Source: Plantactinospora sp. BC1 | Lineage (GTDB): Bacteria > Actinomycetota > Actinomycetes > Mycobacteriales > Micromonosporaceae | Reading direction: 5' to 3' | NCBI RefSeq assembly: GCF_003030345.1 | Contig: NZ_CP028158.1 | Coordinates: forward strand, 3,472,001 to 3,536,000 | Length of the DNA: 64,000 nucleotides | The notes under the pieces: generated by a model | Seen by the model: only the letters and a program-made list of their open reading frames with translations | What the model was told of the DNA's origin: nothing | Databases searched by the model: none | Position numbers and translations under genes: made by a program | Shown here: positions 43,429 to 51,352 of the stretch, one piece after another | Layout: every line of letters begins with the position of its first letter | Numbering within the stretch: the stretch's first letter is position 1

Positions 43429-45419
43429 CCAGCCGTGCGGTCGGTCAGGGCGCGCACGTCCCACACCCACACGTCGGCGGTACGCCGGGCCGGGCCGGCG
43501 AGCTGGTCGACGGTGCTGCGCAGCGCCTCGACGTTGTCCTGCCGGACCGGGAGCACCAGGATCGCGGCCCGCCAGTGCCGCAGCTCGTCCAGGGCGCGCC
43601 GGCGCTGCCGGTCGGTCAGGGTCGCCGGCTGGCCGCTGGTGGCGACCCGGTCGAGGACCGCGCTGAGCCCGCTGGGCCGGCCGCCGAACCGGCCGGGGTC
43701 GCCGGTGTTGCCGTTGCGGGGCGCCAGGAAGTAGCCGCCCGGGATCTTGAAGTCGAGGTTGACGGCGGCGGCCCAGCGCATCCCGTTGGTGTGCCCCATC
43801 GCCGGGATCGGCACCGGCACCAGCGTCTGGTCGGCGCCGACGTACGGTCGCCACTGGCCGGAGGTGATGAAGTGCGGCACCGGCGGCCGGCTCACCTCGC
43901 GCAGCGGCAGCGGCAGGATCGGCACCAGCGCGATCGCCAGCGCGGCCACCACCACGGTTCGCAGCGCCTTGCGGTCGGCGATCTCCAGCTTCCAGGCCCG
44001 GTCGGTGGCGAGTGCGAGCAGCAGCCCGATCACCACGGTGGTGATCAGGCCGAACCGGGTCGGCACCACCGCGTCGAGCAGCGGGGCCCGGACCAGGACG
44101 TCCCACGGCCCCCAGAAGGCGCCCCGGTTCCACCAGGAGATCCGCTCGCCGAGCGAGAGGATCGCGAAGAGCAGGCCGGTCACCGCGAGCGCCCGGATCA
44201 CCACCTCGCGGCGGAGCCAGACCACGATCGCCACGGTCAACAGCGCCAGGCTCCAGCCGAAGAAGGCGTTCTCCTCCGAGTAGTTCGGGGCGAGGTCGAG
44301 GTTGGCCCGCTGGTTGCCGCCGAGCGTGGTGGAGCCGGGTACGAAGAACGCCGCCAGGTCGTTGCCGTAGTCCCGTACCGCGTCGCTGAGCCCGTGGTAC
44401 GCCTGCCGCCCCGCGAACTGCACGATCAGCGGGTACGCCAGCAGCGCCCCGGCGAGCACCGTGCAGACCGCGAGCCCGGCGCCGAGCGGCCGCCACGCCG
44501 CCCTCCACCGGGACGGCTCCTGCACGAGTACGGCGAGCAGGAAGACCCCGCAGGCCATCGCGGTGAAGAGCAGGATCTCCTCGTTGATGAACGCCTGGTA
44601 GGTGACCAGCAGGGCGAGGATCACGCCGTCCCGGACCGGCCGGGTGGAGCGGGTCAGCACCAGTACCCGCCAGACGATGAACGGCAGCAGGAACTGCGAG
44701 ATGATGTTGGGGTGCCAGTTGGCATGCGAGAGCAGCGCCGGGGAGAAGCCGCAGAACCAGCCGCCGACGATCGCTGCGATCGGCGCGCTGACCAGGTGCC
44801 GGGAGATCACGTAGTACCAGGCGGAGGCGGTGCCGGCCAGGCCGATCGTCACCAGCACCACGAAGGAAACCGCCGGCCCGAACAGCAGCGTCACCGGCAC
44901 CATCGGGATGCCCAGGCCCAGGATCGCCGTGTTGGCCATCAGGTTGACGCCGTCGGGATAGTTCAGCCGGTCGGTGAAGAACGGGAACTCGCCGTGCAGC
45001 ACCACCCGGACGGAGTGTGCCAGGAAGTACTGCACCTGGGCGGGGTCGCTGCTGTAGAGCGAGGCGACCCGGCCGGCCGGGTCGAGCCAGATCTGGCTGG
45101 TCACCCAGAAGCCGGCGACCAGGAAGGCTGCGTAGACGGCGAGGTCGCGTCGCCAGGTGGGCCAGCGGGCCGGCCGGGTGGCCGGGTGGCCGGTGTTCCG
45201 GTCCGGGGTACCCGAGCCCTCGCCCGCGCCGCCGGAACGCGGCGCCGGCTCCCGGTCGGCGGCGGGTGCCGTCGACGCGGTCTCCGAGCCGGTCTCGGGA
45301 CCGGTGCCCGAATCCGCCGGCTCCGCCGCGCCCCCGTCGGTTCCGGTCGCCGTTCGGCTTCCCGACTCGGGGCCCTCCGGGTCCGGGGTGCTGTGCAGGC
45401 GTGGCTGGGCAAGCGTCAC
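43425..45419 (-). CDS. Polytopic membrane protein, GT-C-like (paralog 3 of 3)
   Basis: Membrane protein of 664 aa. A disordered Ser/Thr/Glu-rich N-terminal region (about 1-85) precedes about 11 helices with the shared motifs LNYPDGVNLMANTAILGLGI, INEEILLFTAMACG, YSEENAFFGWSLALL, HFITSGQWRPYVG and GGYFLAPRNG. First gene of a two-gene operon (GTGA overlap with paralog 2). TAGACT lies 9 bases before GTG 45419, suggesting a nearly leaderless mRNA. The conserved Asp/Asn of PDGxN and the Glu pair of NEE are candidate catalytic or substrate residues (inference). Confidence 0.8.
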   Translation of the reverse strand: MTLAQPRLHSTPDPEGPESGSRTATGTDGGAAEPADSGTGPETGSETASTAPAADREPAPRSGGAGEGSGTPDRNTGHPATRPARWPTWRRDLAVYAAFLVAGFWVTSQIWLDPAGRVASLYSSDPAQVQYFLAHSVRVVLHGEFPFFTDRLNYPDGVNLMANTAILGLGIPMVPVTLLFGPAVSFVVLVTIGLAGTASAWYYVISRHLVSAPIAAIVGGWFCGFSPALLSHANWHPNIISQFLLPFIVWRVLVLTRSTRPVRDGVILALLVTYQAFINEEILLFTAMACGVFLLAVLVQEPSRWRAAWRPLGAGLAVCTVLAGALLAYPLIVQFAGRQAYHGLSDAVRDYGNDLAAFFVPGSTTLGGNQRANLDLAPNYSEENAFFGWSLALLTVAIVVWLRREVVIRALAVTGLLFAILSLGERISWWNRGAFWGPWDVLVRAPLLDAVVPTRFGLITTVVIGLLLALATDRAWKLEIADRKALRTVVVAALAIALVPILPLPLREVSRPPVPHFITSGQWRPYVGADQTLVPVPIPAMGHTNGMRWAAAVNLDFKIPGGYFLAPRNGNTGDPGRFGGRPSGLSAVLDRVATSGQPATLTDRQRRRALDELRHWRAAILVLPVRQDNVEALRSTVDQLAGPARRTADVWVWDVRALTDRTAG

Positions 45420-45562
45420 AGTCGGCGGAGTCTACAGGAGTACCCCATTGGTCCCAGTTGCCTGGGCGGCGGGTTTCCGCAGGGCGAGTCGCGTCACCGC
45501 ACCGGCCGTCCCCGATCGGTCGGGCTTTTCCGGGTCACGCCCGAGCCGCGTCCGAGATCTCG

Positions 45563-45568
45563 TAGGAT
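45563..45568 (+). promoter_or_regulatory. -10 box (TAGGAT) upstream of the lipoprotein gene
   Basis: TAGGAT about 42 bp before GTG 45610, leaving a 5' leader of about 35 bases that includes a GGGAG ribosome site. No clear -35. Confidence 0.4.
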
Positions 45569-45609
45569 GTGGCTTCTGTTGACGACTGAGGCGGATCGGG
45601 AGCACAGCG

Positions 45610-46800
45610 GTGGGTTCACTCCCTCGTAGCGGGATCGTCGGCGCGGCCCTCACCCTGGCCCTCCTCACCGGCGGCTGCGGCACGGTTCCCAAGGAGCCCC
45701 CGGTCGCGCTCCGGGTCGGCTACGACACACTGGACGGCACGCTCCAGGTCTGGCCCTCACGGGGCAGCCTGGCCGGTGATCCACAAGCGACCTCGGCGGT
45801 GGCCCGGGCCGTCGACGAGTGGCGCTCCCCGGTCGAGGACCGGGTGCACCTGCCCTCCTCCGGCATCCTCTGGCTCGGCGAGGTCGACGGCAACCGGCTC
45901 GCCCTGGTCGCCGCCGACGTGCCCGGCGAGGCGGGCTCCTGGCTGTTGCAGCTGACCGGCGACGGAGCCGACTTCCGCGTCGACCGGGCGGTGGAGTACA
46001 CCGATCCCGGCTACCTGGTCTACTCCGACGTACTGCCGGTGCAGCTGCCCACCGGCCGGCGCTACCTCGTCTCCGCCCGGGTGGACCGGCTCCTCGGGCC
46101 GGACCGCCGGCCGCTGGCCGTCAACGACGGCCTGACCGGCCCGGTCGCGCTGCCGGCCTGCGCCGCCCGCACCGTCACCGCCCGGCTGCGCCCCAGCGAG
46201 TCGCTGCCGAGCGGCAAGGCCGCCGACCGGCTCATCGACCTCGGCACCGGCATCGAGGGGCCGCGCTATCCGCTGGTCGGCGACGACACCGGCTCCGGCG
46301 CGAAGGTGCTGGACGGCCTCGACACCTGCGCCCTGGCCAGCAAGACCGGGCCGTTCGGCAGCATCCCGCACCGGGTGCACGGCGAGGTCCACCCCGGATC
46401 GGTGCCGGTCTCCTGGCCGATCGACCGGCTGTCGACGAAGGAGTTGGCCGAGGTCGAGCTGGTCGGTGCCGGGGATCAGCCGGCCAGGCTCGAACAGCTG
46501 AGCTGGCGTACCGACGAGGGGATGATGACGGCGGCCCTGCTCCGGCCCGCCGAGGGCCCGCCGGTGGTCTCGGCCGCCGACCGGCTCGAACCGCTCCAGG
46601 CGTACGTCCTGCCGCTCTCCAGCCCCGTCGTGGTGCTGGCCTGGCAGCCGAACCCGGAGACCAGCCTCGCGGTGCCGCCGAACACCACCCGCCTGGTCGA
46701 CCGCCCCGGCCTCGTCGTGGTGCCGAAGCCGACCACCCGGGAAACCTTCAGCCTGACCACCCCGGACAAGACCACCGACCGCTCGGCCGGCGGCAACTGA
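45610..46800 (+). CDS. Lipoprotein of unknown function (396 aa)
   Basis: Signal peptide with lipobox LTGGC (Cys23, from AALTLALLTGGCG) followed by a soluble extracytoplasmic domain of about 370 residues rich in beta-strand-like segments (ILWLGEVDGNRLALVAADV, LVYSDVLPVQLPTGRRYLVS). No catalytic motif. It is divergent from the membrane-paralog operon across 190 bp, so it may be related to envelope functions. Followed by a hairpin terminator. Confidence 0.8.
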   Translation: MGSLPRSGIVGAALTLALLTGGCGTVPKEPPVALRVGYDTLDGTLQVWPSRGSLAGDPQATSAVARAVDEWRSPVEDRVHLPSSGILWLGEVDGNRLALVAADVPGEAGSWLLQLTGDGADFRVDRAVEYTDPGYLVYSDVLPVQLPTGRRYLVSARVDRLLGPDRRPLAVNDGLTGPVALPACAARTVTARLRPSESLPSGKAADRLIDLGTGIEGPRYPLVGDDTGSGAKVLDGLDTCALASKTGPFGSIPHRVHGEVHPGSVPVSWPIDRLSTKELAEVELVGAGDQPARLEQLSWRTDEGMMTAALLRPAEGPPVVSAADRLEPLQAYVLPLSSPVVVLAWQPNPETSLAVPPNTTRLVDRPGLVVVPKPTTRETFSLTTPDKTTDRSAGGN

Positions 46801-46827
46801 GCCGCGCTCGCGATCGGGCTGTTCCGG

Positions 46828-46867
46828 TGATGTGGTGGCCTCGCCGTCGGACGAAGCCACCACATCA
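46828..46867. terminator. Hairpin between lipoprotein gene and dxs
   Basis: Perfect 12-bp arms (46828-46839 / 46856-46867) with a 16-base loop, between convergent stops at 46800 and 46882; bidirectional. Confidence 0.85.
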
Positions 46868-46881
46868 GCGAAGCAGCGGGA

Positions 46882-48885
46882 TCAGGCGACGCCCCGGCCG
46901 TTGCGGCCCTTCGTGGCCCGGTCGCCGTTGGGGGCGGTGACGCGGACCGGGGCGATGGGTTCGTCGTCGAGCTGGGAGACCCAGCCGGTGACGTCCCGGG
47001 CCACGTCCTGTGCGGTCAGTCCCAGGTCGGCGAGGATCTGCGCCCGGGTGCCGTGCGGCTGCCAGACCGACGGCACGCCGAGGTCGCGTACCGGCACCCG
47101 CAGGTCGGCGTCGCGCATCGCCTTGGCCAGCGCGTCACCGACCCCGCCGGCACGTACGCCGTCCTCGACCGTGACCACCAGCCGGTGGCTGCCGGCCAGC
47201 GTGACCAGCTCCGGCGGGATCGGCCGCACCCAGCGCGGGTCGACCACCGTCACGCCGTACCCCTGCTCGGCGACCCGGGCGGCCACCTCGACGCCGAGCT
47301 GCCCGAAGGCGCCGACCGCGACCAGCAGCACGTCGGTGCGGGCGGACTCGGCGAGTACGTCCACGCCGCCGGAGACCGAGTCGGCGGCGGTGATCCGGCG
47401 TACCGCCGGCAGGTCGGCGACGACGGAGCCGGTCGGGAAGCGCAGGATCGTCGGCCCGTCCTCGACCGCGACCGCCTCGCGCAGCTCCGCCCGCAGGGTG
47501 GCGGCGTCCCGGGGCGCGGCAATCCGCAGCCCGGGCACCACCCCGAAGACGGACATGTCCCAGATGCCGTAGTGGCTCGGCCCGTCCGGGCCGGTGATCC
47601 CGGCCCGGTCCAGCACGAACGTCACCGGCAGCCGGTGCATGGCGACGTCGAGCAGCACCTGGTCGAAGGCGCGGTTGAGGAAGGTCGCGTAGACGGCCAC
47701 CACCGGGTGCAGGCCGCCCATGGCGAGGCCGGCGGCCGAGGTGGCGGCGTGCTGCTCGGCGATGCCGACGTCGTAGACCCGGTTCGGGTACTTGCGGGCC
47801 AGCGGCGCGATGCCGGTCGGCTCGGCCATCGCGGCGGTGATGCCGACCACGTCCGGCCGCTCGTCGGCGATCGCGACCAGCTCCTCGGCGAAGACGTGCG
47901 TCCACTTCACCGAGGGCGCGGCCAGCAGCTTGCCGGTCTCCACGTCGAAGGCGCTGCTCGGGCCGTGCAGGCAGTCGGCGTCGTCCTCCTCGGCCGGGCG
48001 GTAGCCCAGACCCTTGCGGGTCACCGCGTGCACTATCACCGGCCCGCCGAAGCCCTTGGCCCGGCGCAGCGCCGACTCCATCGCCGCCACGTCGTGCCCG
48101 TCGACCGGGCCGAGGTACTTGATGCCGAGGTCCTCGAACATCGCCTGCGGCGCGACCGCGTCCTTGATGCCCTTCTTGACCGCGTGCAGCACCTCGTACA
48201 TCGGCCTGCCGACCAGCGGGGTGGAGCCGAGCGCCTCCTTGACGGCGTCCAGCACCTTCTCGTAGCCGGGGTTGAGCCGCAGCGTGGCCAGGTGGTCGGC
48301 CAGGCCGCCGATCGTCGGCGCGTACGACCGGCCGTTGTCGTTGACCACGATGACCAGCGGGTTGCGGGCGGTGGCGATGTTGTTCAGCGCCTCCCAGCAC
48401 ATGCCGCCGGTCAGCGCCCCGTCACCGACCACCGCCACCACGTTGCGCGACTCGCCGCGCAGCGCGTACGCCTTGGCCAGCCCGTCCGCATAGGAGAGCG
48501 CGGTCGAGGCGTGCGAGTTCTCGATCAGGTCGTGCTCGCTCTCCGCCTGGCTCGGATAGCCGGAGAGGCCACCGCGCTGGCGGAGCTGGTCGAAGCCCTC
48601 CTGCCGCCCGGTGAGCATCTTGTGCACGTACGCCTGGTGCCCGGTGTCGAAGAGGAAGCGGTCCCGCGGCGAGTCGAAGACCCGGTGCATGGCCAGGGTC
48701 AGCTCGACCACCCCGAGGTTCGGGCCGAGGTGCCCGCCGGTCCGGGAGACCTTCGCGACCAGGAAGTCCCGGATCTCGGCGGCGAGCAACGCCAGTTGCT
48801 CGGCGGACATCCGCTTGACGTCCCGCGGCCCACGGACCGTGCCCAACAGCCGTCCGGCGGACGTCTCCGACTCCTCCACGGTCAT
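46882..48885 (-). CDS. dxs: 1-deoxy-D-xylulose-5-phosphate synthase
   Basis: Thiamine-diphosphate enzyme of 667 aa condensing pyruvate and glyceraldehyde-3-phosphate, first step of the MEP isoprenoid pathway. The N-terminal ThDP domain shows [33 protein letters not shown] and [15 protein letters not shown]; the transketolase pyrimidine domain has [17 protein letters not shown] and [17 protein letters not shown] 48885 is preceded by GAGGTGA. A TAGACT box on the minus strand (48974-48979) could serve as -10 with a leader of about 85 bases. Confidence 0.97.
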   Translation of the reverse strand: MTVEESETSAGRLLGTVRGPRDVKRMSAEQLALLAAEIRDFLVAKVSRTGGHLGPNLGVVELTLAMHRVFDSPRDRFLFDTGHQAYVHKMLTGRQEGFDQLRQRGGLSGYPSQAESEHDLIENSHASTALSYADGLAKAYALRGESRNVVAVVGDGALTGGMCWEALNNIATARNPLVIVVNDNGRSYAPTIGGLADHLATLRLNPGYEKVLDAVKEALGSTPLVGRPMYEVLHAVKKGIKDAVAPQAMFEDLGIKYLGPVDGHDVAAMESALRRAKGFGGPVIVHAVTRKGLGYRPAEEDDADCLHGPSSAFDVETGKLLAAPSVKWTHVFAEELVAIADERPDVVGITAAMAEPTGIAPLARKYPNRVYDVGIAEQHAATSAAGLAMGGLHPVVAVYATFLNRAFDQVLLDVAMHRLPVTFVLDRAGITGPDGPSHYGIWDMSVFGVVPGLRIAAPRDAATLRAELREAVAVEDGPTILRFPTGSVVADLPAVRRITAADSVSGGVDVLAESARTDVLLVAVGAFGQLGVEVAARVAEQGYGVTVVDPRWVRPIPPELVTLAGSHRLVVTVEDGVRAGGVGDALAKAMRDADLRVPVRDLGVPSVWQPHGTRAQILADLGLTAQDVARDVTGWVSQLDDEPIAPVRVTAPNGDRATKGRNGRGVA

Positions 48886-49306
48886 GCCGTCACCTCGCCG
48901 CGCTCGGCAGGGGTATCGGGCCGCACGGCACTGGGCTGGCTGATTCGCTCCCTACACAGGCTCATAGCCGCAGAGTCTATCGGGGCCGGGCCGGCCCGCA
49001 GCCGGGCCGCCGAAGCAGTGCCCCGGATCGCGCTGCCAGAGCCGGTCGCCGGGGTTCGACGCTGGACCGGCGGGCAGGGTAGCCGATCGGGAGCCCCCCC
49101 GGCTGCCGAACCGCCTCGCCGGCCGGTTGCGGGCGGTCGGCGATCAGCAGAGTCCCGTTGACCGGACGGTGCGGCGGTCGCGGACAGTCGACGACCAGGC
49201 ACCGCGAGTGGTGGGTCGGGGTTCCGCCGAACGAACGAAAAATCGGGCAGATGCCGTCAAGGGCCGTAGCATGGCCGGTAATCCCACCCTCCCCTAAGGT
49301 CTCGAC
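48886..49306. other. 421-bp intergenic region upstream of dxs
   Basis: No gene recognised. It contains a TAGACT box for dxs on the minus strand (48974-48979) and, at its right end, the TAAGGT box of the 83-aa membrane protein. A short GGTTCGA string near 49056 is not part of a tRNA fold. Confidence 0.5.
49295..49300 (+). promoter_or_regulatory. Leaderless -10 box (TAAGGT) for the 83-aa membrane protein
   Basis: TAAGGT, six bases (CTCGAC), then ATG 49307. Confidence 0.65.
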
Positions 49307-49558
49307 ATGTCGCCTGCTGGCTCCCGCCCCGACCGGTCCCCCGGTCGCGCCCGAACCACCCCGACATCCGGCCGGTACGCCGCCGGTCAGCTCCTCGCGG
49401 TCGGCATCGTGTTGCTGGTCGCCCTGCCGCTGCTGCCGCTGATTCTGCTGATCGTCGCCTGGATCCGGCTCCGGGACCGGGCCGCCGCCCGGGCCGCCCG
49501 CCGGGATACGGAGGCGGTCCCCACCGCGCCCCGGTCCGCCCTGCACGCCACCCCCTGA
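49307..49558 (+). CDS. Small single-pass membrane protein (83 aa)
   Basis: Basic N-terminus, one long hydrophobic helix (LLAVGIVLLVALPLLPLILL, about 29-48) and an Arg/Ala-rich C-terminal tail. The perfect leaderless promoter supports it as a real gene. Function unknown. Confidence 0.7.
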   Translation: MSPAGSRPDRSPGRARTTPTSGRYAAGQLLAVGIVLLVALPLLPLILLIVAWIRLRDRAAARAARRDTEAVPTAPRSALHATP

Positions 49559-49684
49559 CCCGCCTCGCCCCCCCGCCCGCTCCCGCCCGCGATTCGACGC
49601 CGCCACGCCGGTCGGTTCGCCGGTCGCTACGCCGGTCGGTTCGCCGGAAACCGCCTTGCCCGTCCGATCGGTGATCCCGCAGAG

Positions 49685-49873
49685 TTGCCGACGGAGCTGG
49701 AGAAGACCCACCGGTTCCTCGCCGAGCGCCTGCCGGCCACGACGGTGGCCCTGGACGGTACGCCGGGCCGGGCCGAGGGCATCGTGCTGCGGTCGGAGGA
49801 CGGGTCGGCGATCGCCAAGGCGCGCTTCCAGGACTACGAGCGGACCCTGATGCGGCGCCGTACCGGCCGCTGA
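49685..49873 (+). pseudogene. C-terminal remnant of an RNA-ligase-like protein
   Basis: The open frame of about 62 codons from a TTG has no ribosome site or -10 box. Its product (ELEKTHRFLAERLPATTV, then GRAEGIVLRS and IAKARFQDYERTLMRR) resembles the end of actinobacterial RNA-ligase-family proteins, where EGIVLR is nucleotidyltransferase motif IV and the AKARF lysine is motif V. The adenylation lysine and everything upstream are absent; the 126 bp before it are simple GC-rich repeats. A short functional protein cannot be excluded. Confidence 0.5.
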
Positions 49874-49927
49874 GGCGGCGGCGGAGGTCGGGCCCGGCCG
49901 GGTGTCGGCCTCCGCCGCCGGCCGGGC

Positions 49928-51352
49928 TCAGCTCTCGGCGGGGAGCAGCAGCGCGACCAGCTCCACGTGCTGGGTCATCGGGAAGAGGTCGTAGCCGCGC
50001 AGCGCGGCGAGCCGCCAGCCCGCCTCCCGGAACGTCCGGGCGTCCCGGGCGAAGGCGGCCGGGTCGCAGGCCACGTAGGCCACCGCCCGGGTGGTGGCCG
50101 CGGCGACCGCCCGGACGACTTCGGCACCGGCACCGGCGCGCGGCGGGTCCAGCACCACCAGGTCGACCGGCCCGACGATCCGGCGCCGCCGCAGCGCCGG
50201 TCCGACCGACGCCCGGACCACCTCGATCTGCGGGAGGTCGGCGAGGTTGTCCCGGGCGGCCCCGACCGCCGGCTCGGCCGACTCGACCAGGGTGATCCGG
50301 CCGGTCGGACCGACCCGGTCGGCCAGCGCCGCCGCGAAGAGCCCGGCGCCGCCGTAGAGGTCCCAGGCGGACTCGCCGGCCCGGGGCGCCAGCAGGTCGA
50401 GTACGGCCGCCGCCAGGGTTTCCGCCGCCGCCGGATGTACCTGCCAGAACGCCTCCGGCGGCAGCCGCCACGTCCGGCCGACCGCCACCTCCCGGACCCG
50501 CTCCCCCGCCCCGTCCGGCGCGGCCGCGTCGGTCGGGCCGCCGTCGGCATCCGTCGGGCCGCCGTCGGCATCCGTCGGGCCGCCGGCACCGTGCGTCGGG
50601 TCGACGGCGCCATTCGTCCGGCCGGCGCCGCCATCGGTCGGTCCGCCGAGGGGCGGGACGGCGGCCTCGCCGAGGTCGCCGCCGCCGAGCACCCCGGTGG
50701 TGCGCCGCCCGTGCACGGTCACGTCGCCGCCCGAGGAGGCGACCACCTCCACCAGGTCGGCGTCGGGCCAGAGTCGACCGCTGGGGGTCAGCACCGGCAG
50801 CTCCTGGATCGCCGGGCGGGCGATCCGGCACCAGTCGATCGGGACGACCTCGTGCGACCGGTGCTTGAGCAGTCCGGCCCGACCGGCGGCGTCGACGGCG
50901 TACCGGACCCGGGAGCGCCAGCCGAGCGGGCCGCCGGGCAGCTCCTCGACCCGGACGTCCAGCTCGGCGACCTGCTCCGGGGTCAGGCCGGCCAGCCGAC
51001 GCAGCTGCTCGCGTACCACCTCGGTCTTCCAGCGTCGCTGCGCCGCCGGTGCGACGTGCTGGAGGTCGCAGCCGCCGCACCGGTCCGGCCCCGCCCACGG
51101 GCACGGCGGGACGACCCGGTCCGGCGAGGCGTCGAGTACGGTCACCGCGTCCGCCCGGAGGAAGTCCCGGCGTACCTCGGTGATCTGGGCGATCACCCGC
51201 TCCCCCGGTAGCGCGTGCCGGACGAAGACCACCTGCCCGTCCAGTCGGGCCACGCAGTGCCCGCCGTGCGCCACCGGCCCGACGGTCAGCTCGACCCGCT
51301 CGGCCTCGCCCGGGCCCGTCGAGGCGACCCGGGACCGCTCACCGGCGCTCAT
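49928..51352 (-). CDS. TrmA/RumA-family RNA (uracil-C5) methyltransferase with Fe-S cluster
   Basis: SAM-dependent tRNA/rRNA m5U methyltransferase of 474 aa. An N-terminal TRAM-like domain (VELTVGPVAHGGHCVARL, HALPGERVIAQI) precedes the [4Fe-4S] Cys set CPWAGPDRCGGCDLQH with a further Cys in PIDWCRIA. The SAM motif is WDLYGGAGLFAAAL, with VVLDPPRAGAG and the catalytic Cys in YVACDPAAFARD. A non-conserved Gly/Pro/Thr/Asp-rich insert (about 240-285) contains a 21-bp repeat. ATG 51352 overlaps the permease stop (ATGA). Confidence 0.93.
   Translation of the reverse strand: MSAGERSRVASTGPGEAERVELTVGPVAHGGHCVARLDGQVVFVRHALPGERVIAQITEVRRDFLRADAVTVLDASPDRVVPPCPWAGPDRCGGCDLQHVAPAAQRRWKTEVVREQLRRLAGLTPEQVAELDVRVEELPGGPLGWRSRVRYAVDAAGRAGLLKHRSHEVVPIDWCRIARPAIQELPVLTPSGRLWPDADLVEVVASSGGDVTVHGRRTTGVLGGGDLGEAAVPPLGGPTDGGAGRTNGAVDPTHGAGGPTDADGGPTDADGGPTDAAAPDGAGERVREVAVGRTWRLPPEAFWQVHPAAAETLAAAVLDLLAPRAGESAWDLYGGAGLFAAALADRVGPTGRITLVESAEPAVGAARDNLADLPQIEVVRASVGPALRRRRIVGPVDLVVLDPPRAGAGAEVVRAVAAATTRAVAYVACDPAAFARDARTFREAGWRLAALRGYDLFPMTQHVELVALLLPAES
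50532..50579 (+). repeat. 21-bp tandem repeat inside the RNA methyltransferase gene
   Basis: Two full copies (50532-50552, 50553-50573) and the start of a third; on the coding strand each adds the heptapeptide GGPTDAD to a surface loop. Confidence 0.8.

Noticed and set aside
41518..44508. Single 996-aa protein spanning two membrane genes
   Set aside because: The N-terminal part is the upstream paralog read in a wrong frame (Arg/Gly/Ala-rich, no helices); the GTGA overlap at 43425-43428 marks the true boundary.
49040..49075. Possible tRNA T-arm (GGTTCGA) upstream of dxs
   Set aside because: No matching acceptor, D or anticodon stems could be found around it.
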